In this document: positions 16,354 to 24,158 of the stretch, piece after piece
Numbering within the stretch: the stretch's first letter is position 1
Layout: each line of letters starts with the position of its first letter
From: CAZDXJ01 sp964509475
GTDB lineage: Bacteria > Pseudomonadota > Gammaproteobacteria > Methylococcales > Methylomonadaceae
Reading direction: 5' to 3'
Length of the DNA: 38,581 nucleotides
Assembly (NCBI GenBank): GCA_964509475.1
Contig: CAZDXJ010000016.1
Span: 1-38,581, forward strand
Made by a program: the position numbers and the translations under genes
Notes under the pieces: generated by a model
The model's input: only the letters and a program-made list of their open reading frames with translations
Told to the model about the DNA's origin: nothing
The model's database searches: none

Positions 16354-19300
16354 TGCAGCCTCTTGAAAAATTACTACGCAATCAACTCGAACGAACCATC
16401 AAGGAAGCCCGCGACACTGCCGAGGAGGCTGCCCGCGCTGCGCTGGAACAACTCGGTGTAGGTGAAGCCACCCCGTTTCCCCATTTAAGCGATCAGGATC
16501 GTAAACTGCGCCGCAAGTTACGTGTGCATGGCCGCCAACTGGGCGACAGGCTCAACGGTGGCAAGGTTCAGGAAATGGGCAGGCTGGTGGAAGAAGTGGC
16601 CTATGAGCATTGGCACCGCATGTTGTTTGCCCGCTTCCTGGCTGAGAACAACCTGCTCATGTACCCCGACCCGGATGATCCGGTAGCCGTCACCCTGGAA
16701 GAGTGCGAAGACCTGGCTTGTGATGAAGGCGCGGCCAATGGCTGGGAACTGGCGGCCCGGTTCGCCGCCCGCATGTTGCCACAGATTTTTAGATTGGACT
16801 CCCCGGTCTTTCAACTGACGCTGCCGCCGGAGCATCAGCAAAAACTGGAACGCCTGGTATCCGATCTGCCCCTTGAGGTCTTTACTGCTTCCGACTCACT
16901 GGGCTGGGTCTACCAGTTCTGGCAGGCCAAGAAGAAAGACGAGGTCAACGCCTCTGAGGTGAAGATAGGTAGCAGGGAACTGCCCGCCGTCACCCAGCTT
17001 TTCACCGAACCCTACATGGTTAGCTTCCTGTTGGATAACGCCCTGGGGGCCTGGTGGGCGGCACGTCGCCTCAGCGAATCGGACCTGAAAAACGCCACAA
17101 GCGAAGAGGAACTGCGCCAGAAAGCCGCAATCCCTGGTGTGCCATTGGAATACCTACGTTTCATAAAATCCCCATCACAAAAGTCCCCCTCTCCCTCTGG
17201 GAGAGGGGTTAGGGGTGAGGGCCGTGAGGGCTGTGAGGGTAAAAAAACACCTGTTCCCATTGATATTCTCAAAAACGCCAGAAAACTCAGACAAAACCAA
17301 ACGGATGCCGAACAACTGCTCTGGAGTTTGCTTAGAAACCGACGTTTTGCCAATAAAAAATTCCGCCGTCAGCATCCTGTTGGGCGTTATATCCTGGACT
17401 TCTACTGTCACGAACTGAAGCTGGCAATAGAGCTGGATGGTGGTCAGCATAACGAACTTTCAGCAAAACAATATGATGAAGACCGAACCCGTTACCTTAA
17501 CGAACAAGGCATTCGGGTTATTCGATTCTGGAATAACGAAGTTTTGCAGCAAACAGAATCTGTGTTGGATTCTCTATGGAATACCCTTTTTTCCCTCACC
17601 CCAACCCCTCTCCCAGAGGGAGAGGGGCTTTTTGTTGGGGACACGGAGGGAGAGAAACTCACTCACATCGCCTCCTCTTCCTCCAGGAGAGAAGAACTCA
17701 CTCACATCACCCCCTCTCCCCATAGGGGAGAGGAGCTCACTCATATCGTTCCCTCTCCCCTATGGGGAGAGGGTCAGGGTGAGGGGCTAATATGGACACC
17801 GGCAGCAGGAACTTTTGACGGCTGGCCGGAACAACTTAGCGACCTGAAAACCCTCGATCCCTGCTGTGGCTCCGGTCACTTTCTGGTTGCGGCCTTTCTG
17901 ATGCTGGTTCCGATGCGCATGGAGCTGGAGGATTTGTCTGCCCGTGAAGCGGTAGATGCGGTATTGAGAGAGAATATTCACGGCCTGGAACTGGACCAAC
18001 GCTGTGTGGAACTGGCCGCCTTCGCCCTGGCGCTGACGGCATGGAAATACCCAAATCTCCCCTCGCCCTCAGGGAGAGGGGCTGGAGGTGAGGGCGCAAT
18101 AGGTTATCGCCCCTTGCCAGAACTGAATGTGGCCTGTTCGGGGCTGTCGGTGAGTGTCGCCAAGGAAGAATGGAAACAACTGGGCCTGGGTAAAAAGAAC
18201 CTGACCATTGCTTTGGACTGGATGCATGATATCTTTCAGGATGCGCCAGTGCTGGGCAGCTTGCTCAATCCTGCAAAAACCGATGCCGCCAAACTGGTAC
18301 AGTGGAAAGAACTCTCCAGTACACTGGAACATGCCTTATCACTCCCCTCTCCCTCGGGGAGAGGGGCTGGGGGTGAGGGTTACGAACAACAGGAAGCCGC
18401 TGTGGTAGCCCAAGGGCTGGCTAAAGCCGCAACCTTACTGGCCGGGCAATATCAATGGGTGATTACCAATGTGCCTTATTTGGCCAGAGGCAAACAGAGC
18501 GAAACCCTGCGCAAGTTCTGCGAAAAACATTATCCCGAGGCTAAAAATGACCTAGCTACCGTGTTTCTTGATCGTTGTCTGGAACTTTGTTCTCTCCCCT
18601 CTCCCTTTGAAAGAGGGGCCACCTACAACCAACTCCCCTCTCCCTCAGGGAGAGGGGCCGGGGGTGAGGGCGGTGGCACGGTCTCCGTGGTTTTGCCCCA
18701 AAACTGGCTGTTTCTGACCAGCTACAAAAAGTTTCGGGAAAAGCTGTTAAGGGAGGATACCTGGCATTTGATTGCGCGGTTGGGTGAAAATGGTTTTGAT
18801 TCATCTGCTGCGGCAGGAGCATTTGTGGCAATGCTCACCCTGAGCCGGGGCAATGCCCTCACCCCTAACCCCTCTCCCAGAGGGAGAGGGGAACAATTCC
18901 TTCTCCCTTTGGGAGAAGGTGCCCGAAGGGCGGATGAGGGCATTATTCGCGGGCTGGATGTTTCCGAACCGCGTACCGCCGCAGAAAAAGCCCGCCTGCT
19001 AAAAGGTTCCCCTCTCCCTTTGGGAGAGGGGCTAGGGGTGAGGGCTGCTGAGATTAAGAGTGTGGAGCAGGCCAAGCAGTTGGAGAATCCAGATGCCATT
19101 ATTGCTATGGAAGAGTCAAAAATATTAACTCGGTTATCTGATTTTGCTTTCTGTACACAAGGTATAGCTACTGGTGATTTACCGAGATTCATTCAGAAGT
19201 TCTGGGAAATAGATGTACACAAACCTAGGTGGGAGTTCATGCAGTTATCCACTAACGTGACGCAATATTATGATGGCCGTAATTCAATTATTCTCTGGGA

Positions 19301-20795
19301 TTCAGGGAAAGGATATATATCACAAAGCTCACAAGCAAGAATTCAAGGACGAGTAGCTTGGGGTAAGCAAGGAATTGCAGTTCGGTTAATGCGAGATTTG
19401 CCTTGTTCACTATTTGGAGGTGCATTTTTCGATCAAAGTAACTCTCCCATTATTTCAAAAGACCAAAGGCATATTGGGGCAATCTGGTCATATTGTTCAT
19501 CTCCTGAGTTTTCGGAGGCAGTACGATCACTGGACCAAGCTCTAAGTGTAACAGAAGGAAATCTCCTAAAAGTCCCCTTCGACCTCGACCGTTGGACCAA
19601 AGTCGCCGAAGAAAAATACCCTAACGGCCTGCCCAAGCCCTACACCAGCGATCCAACCCAGTGGATCTTCCACGGTCACCCCTGCGGCTCGGTGGTGTGG
19701 GATAAGGAAACCAAATGGACAGCCCACGGCCCGTTGCGCACTGACGACACCGTGCTGCAAGTGGCCGTCGCCCGCCTGCTCGGTTATCGCTGGCCAGCCG
19801 AACTTGCTGCCCTCACCCCTAACCCCTCTCCCAAAGTGAGAGGGGAACAAGATAACCCTCTCCCTTTGGGAGAGGGTGGCCGCAGGCCGGGTGAGGGAGA
19901 AATGGAACTGGCCGATGAACAGCGCGAATGGGTAACCCGCTCACAAGCATTATCCCTCACCCCAACCCCTCTCCTAGGGGGAGAGGGGCTTATTGATGAA
20001 GATGGCATTGTCTGCATCCCCTCGGTGCGGGGTGAGCCGGCGGCTACAGATCGTCTGTTGAACCTGCTCGCCGCTGCCTATGGCCCCTCACCCCAACCCC
20101 TCGCCCAGAGGGCGAGGGGCTTCAATCCCCCCTCTCCCCCAGGGAGAGGGGCCGGGGGTGAGGGCTGGTCCAATGACATTTTGGCCGAACTGCTGAAAAA
20201 CGCAGGCCATGCAGGTAAATCATTGGAAACCTGGCTCAGGGACAAGTTCTTTACCCAACACTGCAAACTGTTTCATCACCGTCCTTTTATTTGGCACATC
20301 TGGGACGGTCTGCCCGATGGTTTTGCCGCCCTGGTCAACTATCACAAGTTCGACCGTAAAAACCTGGAGACCCTGATCTACACCTACCTGGGCGACTGGA
20401 TCAGCCGTCAGAAACAGGATATAACCAGCGGCATCGATGGTGCGGAAGAAAAACTCGCCGCCGCCGAAGCCTTAAAGAAAAAGCTGGAACTGATCCTCGA
20501 AGGCGAAGCGCCCTACGATATCTTCGTGCGCTGGAAACCCCTCTCAAAACAGCCCATCGGCTGGGAACCCGACCTGAATGACGGCGTGCGTTTCAACATC
20601 CGCCCCTTTATGACCGTGCCTGACGTGAAGAAAAAAGGCGCAGGCGTACTGCGTGATAAACCCAATATCAAATGGAACAAGGATCGAGGCAAGGATGTCA
20701 AATCCGCCCCGTGGTATCACTTGTTCAAGGGCGATCGCATCAACGACCACCACTTAACCCTGGCCGAGAAACATCAAAGCAGGTTAGAGGAGTAA
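16350..20795 (+). CDS. pglX: BREX adenine methyltransferase PglX, with in-frame palindromic repeats and an embedded DUF559 nuclease domain
   Basis: A 1481-residue frame starting at tandem ATGs (ATGATG, site AGGAGGA). PglX methylates adenine in the BREX target to mark self DNA. N-terminal family sequence (LEKLLRNQLERTIKEARD..) runs to PLEYLRFI (about 272); SAM motif I DPCCGSGHFL starts at residue 503; the catalytic NPPY-type motif reads NVPY (707-710); VVLPQNWLFLTSYKK follows. Between these the frame is interrupted in nine places by about 17 palindromic repeat units translated as SPSGRGAGGEG, LTPNPSPRGRG, LPLGEGLGVRA and similar. The longest insertion (about residues 279-482) includes a DUF559 domain and a 13-residue triple repeat. 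Removing the inserts leaves about 1100 residues, near normal PglX size (about 1200). No stop or frameshift is seen, so a product is likely; activity is unproven. Confidence 0.92.
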   Translation: MMQPLEKLLRNQLERTIKEARDTAEEAARAALEQLGVGEATPFPHLSDQDRKLRRKLRVHGRQLGDRLNGGKVQEMGRLVEEVAYEHWHRMLFARFLAENNLLMYPDPDDPVAVTLEECEDLACDEGAANGWELAARFAARMLPQIFRLDSPVFQLTLPPEHQQKLERLVSDLPLEVFTASDSLGWVYQFWQAKKKDEVNASEVKIGSRELPAVTQLFTEPYMVSFLLDNALGAWWAARRLSESDLKNATSEEELRQKAAIPGVPLEYLRFIKSPSQKSPSPSGRGVRGEGREGCEGKKTPVPIDILKNARKLRQNQTDAEQLLWSLLRNRRFANKKFRRQHPVGRYILDFYCHELKLAIELDGGQHNELSAKQYDEDRTRYLNEQGIRVIRFWNNEVLQQTESVLDSLWNTLFSLTPTPLPEGEGLFVGDTEGEKLTHIASSSSRREELTHITPSPHRGEELTHIVPSPLWGEGQGEGLIWTPAAGTFDGWPEQLSDLKTLDPCCGSGHFLVAAFLMLVPMRMELEDLSAREAVDAVLRENIHGLELDQRCVELAAFALALTAWKYPNLPSPSGRGAGGEGAIGYRPLPELNVACSGLSVSVAKEEWKQLGLGKKNLTIALDWMHDIFQDAPVLGSLLNPAKTDAAKLVQWKELSSTLEHALSLPSPSGRGAGGEGYEQQEAAVVAQGLAKAATLLAGQYQWVITNVPYLARGKQSETLRKFCEKHYPEAKNDLATVFLDRCLELCSLPSPFERGATYNQLPSPSGRGAGGEGGGTVSVVLPQNWLFLTSYKKFREKLLREDTWHLIARLGENGFDSSAAAGAFVAMLTLSRGNALTPNPSPRGRGEQFLLPLGEGARRADEGIIRGLDVSEPRTAAEKARLLKGSPLPLGEGLGVRAAEIKSVEQAKQLENPDAIIAMEESKILTRLSDFAFCTQGIATGDLPRFIQKFWEIDVHKPRWEFMQLSTNVTQYYDGRNSIILWDSGKGYISQSSQARIQGRVAWGKQGIAVRLMRDLPCSLFGGAFFDQSNSPIISKDQRHIGAIWSYCSSPEFSEAVRSLDQALSVTEGNLLKVPFDLDRWTKVAEEKYPNGLPKPYTSDPTQWIFHGHPCGSVVWDKETKWTAHGPLRTDDTVLQVAVARLLGYRWPAELAALTPNPSPKVRGEQDNPLPLGEGGRRPGEGEMELADEQREWVTRSQALSLTPTPLLGGEGLIDEDGIVCIPSVRGEPAATDRLLNLLAAAYGPSPQPLAQRARGFNPPSPPGRGAGGEGWSNDILAELLKNAGHAGKSLETWLRDKFFTQHCKLFHHRPFIWHIWDGLPDGFAALVNYHKFDRKNLETLIYTYLGDWISRQKQDITSGIDGAEEKLAAAEALKKKLELILEGEAPYDIFVRWKPLSKQPIGWEPDLNDGVRFNIRPFMTVPDVKKKGAGVLRDKPNIKWNKDRGKDVKSAPWYHLFKGDRINDHHLTLAEKHQSRLEE
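17250..17586 (+). other. DUF559 (Vsr/PD-(D/E)XK-like) endonuclease domain within PglX
   Basis: In the pglX frame this reads PVPIDILKNARKLRQNQTDAEQLLW, then RNRRFANKKFRRQHPVGRYILDF, then LKLAIELDGGQH, then GIRVIRFWNNEVLQ. These are the hallmark blocks of stand-alone DUF559 proteins of about 110-130 residues. The catalytic candidates are intact: Asp in YILDF and the Glu-x-Asp-Gly-Gly-Gln-His motif. As a free-standing gene it would normally start with Met just upstream of the PIDILKNARK block; here no Met is present and reading continues from PglX. Whether the domain cuts DNA in this context is unknown. Confidence 0.88.
17656..17772 (+). repeat. Three tandem 39-bp repeats (translated as (K/E)LTHI..)
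   Basis: Three consecutive 39-bp units, each starting A(A/G)CTCACTCA and ending in a GGAGAG-type arm, each containing a small palindrome. They encode three 13-residue repeats beginning KLTHI or ELTHI. The exact 13-codon period keeps the pglX frame. Confidence 0.85.
18057..18095 (+). repeat. Palindromic repeat unit in pglX (SPSGRGAGGEG)
   Basis: CTCGCCCTCAGGGAGAGGGG core followed by a GGAGGTGAGGGC tail, inserted between AWKYPNL and IGYRPLPELN of the methyltransferase domain. Frame is kept. Confidence 0.85.
18342..18379 (+). repeat. Palindromic repeat unit in pglX (LPSPSGRGAGGEG)
   Basis: Same orientation as the unit at 18057. It lies between STLEHALS and YEQQEAAVVAQG. Frame is kept. Confidence 0.85.
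18593..18671 (+). repeat. Two palindromic repeat units in pglX, the first truncated
   Basis: A degenerate short unit (18593-18620, FERGA) and a full unit (18632-18671, PSPSGRGAGGEG) lie directly before GGTVSVVLPQNW. The two units suggest successive insertions at the same loop. Confidence 0.8.
18856..18942 (-). repeat. Two palindromic repeat units in pglX, first in the opposite orientation
   Basis: 18856-18892 is in the reverse orientation (LTPNPSPRGRG). 18899-18942 is a variant with a longer CCCGAAGGGCGGATGAGGG tail (LPLGEGARRADEG). They lie between MLTLSRGNA and IIRGLDVSEPR. Confidence 0.8.
19008..19045 (+). repeat. Palindromic repeat unit in pglX, read in a second frame (LPLGEGLGVRA)
   Basis: Same DNA orientation as the units at 18057 and 18342, but translated in another frame, showing that more than one reading frame of the repeat is open. 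Confidence 0.8.
19810..19898 (-). repeat. Two palindromic repeat units in pglX (LTPNPSPKVRG and LPLGEGGRRPGEG)
   Basis: 19810-19846 is reverse-oriented and 19855-19898 is a long-tail variant, the same pair order as at 18856-18942. This suggests that the pair is itself a unit of insertion. Confidence 0.8.
19953..19990 (-). repeat. Palindromic repeat unit in pglX (LTPTPLLGGEG)
   Basis: Reverse-oriented unit between WVTRSQALS and LIDEDGIVCIP. Frame is kept. Confidence 0.8.
20084..20166. repeat. Two palindromic repeat units in pglX in opposite orientations
   Basis: 20084-20120 is reverse-oriented (core CTCGCCCAGAGGGCGAGGGG) and 20128-20166 is forward (PPSPPGRGAGGEG). They lie between LNLLAAAYG and WSNDILAELL. 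Confidence 0.8.
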
Positions 20796-20798
20796 ATT

Positions 20799-21938
20799 AT
20801 GAATAAGGATAATACAGATTATGTGCTGGTATCTCAAGATCAGGCAGAACTTGACGGAATTGATACCAGTAGTGACGACCCCAAAATTAACTCGCCGTTT
20901 GATCCGACGGAAATCCGCGTTGATACCAAAAATACGCAGATGGATGCATTGATAAAAAGAATGAGTAGGGATGAAATTGATCTTACGCCTGATTTCCAGC
21001 GTCAGGCTGGAGTATGGAATACGGTTACCCAAAGTAGATTGATAGAGTCCATGCTTATAAAAATTCCACTTCCAGCATTCTATATGGATGCTACCGATGA
21101 TGATAAATGGCTGGTTGTGGATGGGCTACAAAGGTTAACCACTATTAAGCGTTTTGTTATTGATCAAACAATGGCATTGGAAGGTCTTGAGTTTCTGACG
21201 GATTACGACGGTAAAAAATATGATGAACTTCCACGGGGTTTTCAAAGACGGATTGAAGAAACAGATATCGTCATTTATCAGATTCAGCCCGGTACGCCTG
21301 ACCGCGTCAAGTTCGATATATTCAGGCGTATTAACACTGGGGGGGCTCCGCTAAGTGCCCAGGAAATCCGGCACGCCCTTAATCAAGGTAAAATTACAAA
21401 CTTCCTGAAAAAAATGGCGGGGAGTACAGAATTTAAAAGGGCAACAGCAAATGGTGTTGCTGCCAAACGGATGGATGATAGAGAATGCGTGCTACGATTT
21501 TTAGCTTTTACGATGACCTCCCCCGATAATTATGCAGATGATAGCTTTGATCAGTTCTTAAATGATGCCATGGCAAAAGCCAACAAGCTAACAGACCAAG
21601 ATTTGGAACAATATGGGGAGGTTTTTAAAAAATCAATGAAAGCGGCAGTGGATATTTTTGGCAATGATGCATTTCGAAAGCGTTACGACAGAATAAGCGG
21701 CCGTCATCCTATAAATAAAGCTCTGTTTGAGGCTTGGAGTGTGAACCTTGGACAGCTTAACCAAAATGATCTTCATAAATTAGCAATCCAAAAAGACTCT
21801 TTGGCTGAACGGTTCATTCAAGTAATGCAGGATAAAGAGTTTGAGGCGGCTATTACGCAGGGAACCGGGTCTGTGAAACGAGTCAAATTACGATTTGCGA
21901 AAATTCGTGAGATTATCCAGGAGGAGTTACGATGCTGA
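20799..21938 (+). CDS. DUF262 (GmrS-N/ParB-like) domain protein
   Basis: A 379-residue protein starting 3 nt after pglX. Residues about 45-220 carry the DUF262 blocks: LTPDFQRQAGVWNTVTQSRLIESML, LVVDGLQRLTTI (usually DGQQRLT) and FDIFRRINTGGAPLSAQEIRHAL. DUF262 is a ParB/sulfiredoxin-like nucleotide-binding fold found in GmrSD-type restriction enzymes and other defence proteins, where it hydrolyses NTPs. The DUF1524 (HNH) half of GmrSD is absent. The gene overlaps the next ATPase gene by 7 nt, so the two are probably made together. First gene of a three-gene accessory cassette. Confidence 0.88.
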   Translation: MNKDNTDYVLVSQDQAELDGIDTSSDDPKINSPFDPTEIRVDTKNTQMDALIKRMSRDEIDLTPDFQRQAGVWNTVTQSRLIESMLIKIPLPAFYMDATDDDKWLVVDGLQRLTTIKRFVIDQTMALEGLEFLTDYDGKKYDELPRGFQRRIEETDIVIYQIQPGTPDRVKFDIFRRINTGGAPLSAQEIRHALNQGKITNFLKKMAGSTEFKRATANGVAAKRMDDRECVLRFLAFTMTSPDNYADDSFDQFLNDAMAKANKLTDQDLEQYGEVFKKSMKAAVDIFGNDAFRKRYDRISGRHPINKALFEAWSVNLGQLNQNDLHKLAIQKDSLAERFIQVMQDKEFEAAITQGTGSVKRVKLRFAKIREIIQEELRC

Positions 21939-23032
21939 CATCAATACGCCTGAAAAATTTCAAATGTTTTCTGGATGAAGAGATTCCTCTCTGTCCTTTA
22001 ACCGTACTCTCCGGGGTAAACGGTATGGGAAAAAGCACCGTCCTGCAATCCCTCCTGATCCTTCGGCAATCAATTATCTCCCATACGATAAACGATAAAG
22101 GGGCCTTGCTTAATGGCCCTTTGATATCGCTCGGAACGGCCGACGACATTCTCTATGAACATGCTGAAAGCGACGACCTGATTGAAATATCCATCAAGAG
22201 TGATGATGGCGCGGAAGGAATATTCTCATTCAATTATGAAAAAGGAAGCCCCATTCTTCCTAACGCGATAAGAGAAAAGCAAGAGGGCAAAATAACTGTA
22301 TTATCCGGGGAACAATTTTATTACTTGAATGCAGAAAGAAGTGGCCCACGAACCTCTTTCCCTTTTGCTGACCATGAAATGACGAAATATAACCCAATTG
22401 GAAATTCAGGAGAATTTTCTTCGTTTATCCTCAGCCGTAATGAGAGAAAGAAAATCGGTTCTAGACAGTTGCAACACAAAGACGAAGAGCTCCCTGAACT
22501 GCGAAAACAAATTGAAACCTGGATGTCAGAGCTTGGTCAGAGCATACAAATCCACCTCAGGGAATTTTCGAAGATGGATATCGTGGGAATGGAGTTTTCG
22601 TTCATCCGTGATGGGTTGCCCGGTATGAATTATCGCCCGACGAATGTCGGCTTTGGCCTCACTTACAGCTTGCCTATTTTCGTTAGTTGTTTATTGGCAG
22701 AACAAGATAGCTTGATACTTATTGAAAATCCGGAAGCCCATCTTCACCCAAAAGCTCAGGTTGCCATTGGGAAATTCCTTGCTCAAGCTGCTGCGGCTGG
22801 AATTCAGATAATCATAGAAACACATAGCGATCATATTTTGAACGGCATAAGGATTGCCGCGAAACAGAAAGATATTGCTCCGGAATCGGTTGCCCTACAT
22901 TTTTTTGATCGTGCGCCCCAAAGTAATCATACCCACAGAGTTTCACCACAAATTGATTCTGATGGCCGTCTCGATCAATGGCCAGATGGATTTTTTGATG
23001 AGTGGGAGAAAGGACTGGCAGAGCTTTTATGA
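21932..23032 (+). CDS. AAA-family ATPase (DUF3696-like), second gene of the DUF262 cassette
   Basis: A 366-residue protein with Walker A GVNGMGKS (residues 28-35), Walker B LILIENPEAHLHPKAQ (about 266-281) and IIIETHSDHILNGIRIA (about 293-310), the last being characteristic of SMC/OLD-like ATPases with a DUF3696 C terminus. No TOPRIM domain is present. It overlaps the DUF262 gene by 7 nt and is followed after 12 nt by a gene of unknown function. By family it should sense or remodel DNA for an effector; the effector here would be one of its neighbours. Confidence 0.87.
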   Translation: MLTSIRLKNFKCFLDEEIPLCPLTVLSGVNGMGKSTVLQSLLILRQSIISHTINDKGALLNGPLISLGTADDILYEHAESDDLIEISIKSDDGAEGIFSFNYEKGSPILPNAIREKQEGKITVLSGEQFYYLNAERSGPRTSFPFADHEMTKYNPIGNSGEFSSFILSRNERKKIGSRQLQHKDEELPELRKQIETWMSELGQSIQIHLREFSKMDIVGMEFSFIRDGLPGMNYRPTNVGFGLTYSLPIFVSCLLAEQDSLILIENPEAHLHPKAQVAIGKFLAQAAAAGIQIIIETHSDHILNGIRIAAKQKDIAPESVALHFFDRAPQSNHTHRVSPQIDSDGRLDQWPDGFFDEWEKGLAELL

Positions 23033-23044
23033 AGAATAAGACAA

Positions 23045-23992
23045 ATGGATCAAATCATTAACGAATTATCAGCCAACGGTGGATATCCGGATCAATATGC
23101 CGCTGATGACGGGATGCAGCAATTGTTGAGTATCTCAAAACAATTGATTGCAATCGGTTTTAATAAAATTATTCGTACTACTCGTTCATTTTTGACTCGG
23201 AATCTGGCGGAGCGCTATTCCGTTTTTACTTGGGCTACAGAAAAAACAACAAACCCCAGACAACGTGAATTTCAAAGATATTTTCTGACACTGGCAACCA
23301 AGAGTCCCTTTATAGAGGATTTTCTGGCTCAAGAAGAGGAAAAACGTCTCATCGAATACCAGCATGACTTGGAAACAGCGTTTGGTGTTGGTTTAGCAGA
23401 GCTATGGGGTGCTCCGGTTCTTTCATTTGGAAGTGATACAAGATTCCGGAGGGATTATATCAATGCAACCAAAACAATTGTTGATGAAGAAAGCGAAACT
23501 AACCAGACTATTCAAGTCCTGAATTTATGGGAATCCGGACAACTTGAAAGACTTCGCAATGAGATTGAGAGAACCTCTTGGCAGGTAGTAAGAAATGGTA
23601 GAAAACTTCTCGCTGAACTACCTAATCTACTCACAAAGCTAAGAGTATGTGACAGTGCTTGTAAACAGATTGAAAGACTCAGTGGATATGAGCAATTTTT
23701 CCCTGAAATAGTTAAGCACCTGATTATACTAAATAAAACAATGGAAACCTATACATATGGTTCCTTTGATCCGGTCGGAATAAATTGGTCTGTGGATTCT
23801 GCCCTAACGCTCCAACAGTTCTCGGATTGCAGAACATTTGTTTGTCAAGATGGAGAGAACCGGACGTTTACCTATCACAGCAAAATACTCAGCGCCAATA
23901 AACGAATCTATTTTTTCCCTCTGCCAAGTGAAGGCGTTGTGCACATCGGATATGTCGGTGAGCATCTCCCAACTGTTCGCTATCGTACATAA
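23045..23992 (+). CDS. Protein of unknown function, third gene of the DUF262 cassette
   Basis: A 315-residue soluble protein with no signal peptide or membrane segment. Visible features are an N-terminal ELSANGGYPDQY block, a helical Arg-rich stretch (RTTRSFLTRNLAER), YFLTLATKSPFIEDFL, a region with WGAPVLSFGSD, and a helical middle. I do not recognise the family or a catalytic motif. The tight spacing behind the DUF262 and ATPase genes makes it a likely effector or adaptor of that cassette. From memory, the gene set DUF262 + ATPase + third gene resembles the Menshen defence system, but I cannot verify this assignment. The remnant of a pglZ start follows 6 nt after the stop. Confidence 0.7.
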   Translation: MDQIINELSANGGYPDQYAADDGMQQLLSISKQLIAIGFNKIIRTTRSFLTRNLAERYSVFTWATEKTTNPRQREFQRYFLTLATKSPFIEDFLAQEEEKRLIEYQHDLETAFGVGLAELWGAPVLSFGSDTRFRRDYINATKTIVDEESETNQTIQVLNLWESGQLERLRNEIERTSWQVVRNGRKLLAELPNLLTKLRVCDSACKQIERLSGYEQFFPEIVKHLIILNKTMETYTYGSFDPVGINWSVDSALTLQQFSDCRTFVCQDGENRTFTYHSKILSANKRIYFFPLPSEGVVHIGYVGEHLPTVRYRT

Positions 23993-23997
23993 GAAGC

Positions 23998-24122
23998 ATG
24001 TTTTTACGAAAATACATTATAAAATACATCCGCTCCGCCTACACAACTCGAAAGTCCAGGTCTCACCAGCGTGTATCCTTTGGCCAGGTCGTAATCGTTA
24101 ATGGGAAGCGATCATATCCATA
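23998..24122 (+). pseudogene. Truncated 5' end of a second pglZ copy
   Basis: The ATG at 23998 (site AAGAAG) opens MFLRKYIIKYIRSA, matching MRILVHLLKAIRSA at the true pglZ start. A 2-nt length difference then shifts the frame to YNSKVQVSPACILWPGRNR, matching YNPEVQVAPACILWPDRDR. A TAA replaces the Gln codon before WE, and weak similarity (WEAIIS against WETVIS) runs to about 24122 before vanishing. DNA identity is highest around GAAAGTCCAGGTC/GGAAGTCCAGGTC. This is a divergent, broken copy, not a recent duplication. Confidence 0.88.
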
Positions 24123-24158
24123 TCTTCAAATACGAAACAATAGCAAGGCGATGATGGA

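Larger units (their letters stand above)
17184..17795 (+). mobile_element. Repeat-flanked insertion carrying a DUF559 domain, in frame inside pglX
   Basis: It begins with a palindromic unit in one orientation (17184-17222) and ends with a unit in the other (17593-17628) plus three tandem 39-bp units (17656-17694, 17695-17733, 17734-17772) and a tail (AGGGTCAGGGTGAGGGG). The surrounding PglX sequence resumes at GLIWTPAAGTFDGWPEQ, which normally follows closely on LEYLRF. The insertion is therefore about 200 codons long with its length a multiple of three. Confidence 0.85.

Noticed and set aside
17593..17772. Tandem 39-bp units that look like a short CRISPR array
   Set aside because: The units are directly adjacent without unique spacers, lie inside an open coding frame, and encode a regular 13-residue repeat. 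No cas genes are present.
20799..21938. Complete GmrSD/BrxU type IV restriction enzyme
   Set aside because: Only the DUF262 half is present; I see no DUF1524 HNH region in this gene or its neighbours.
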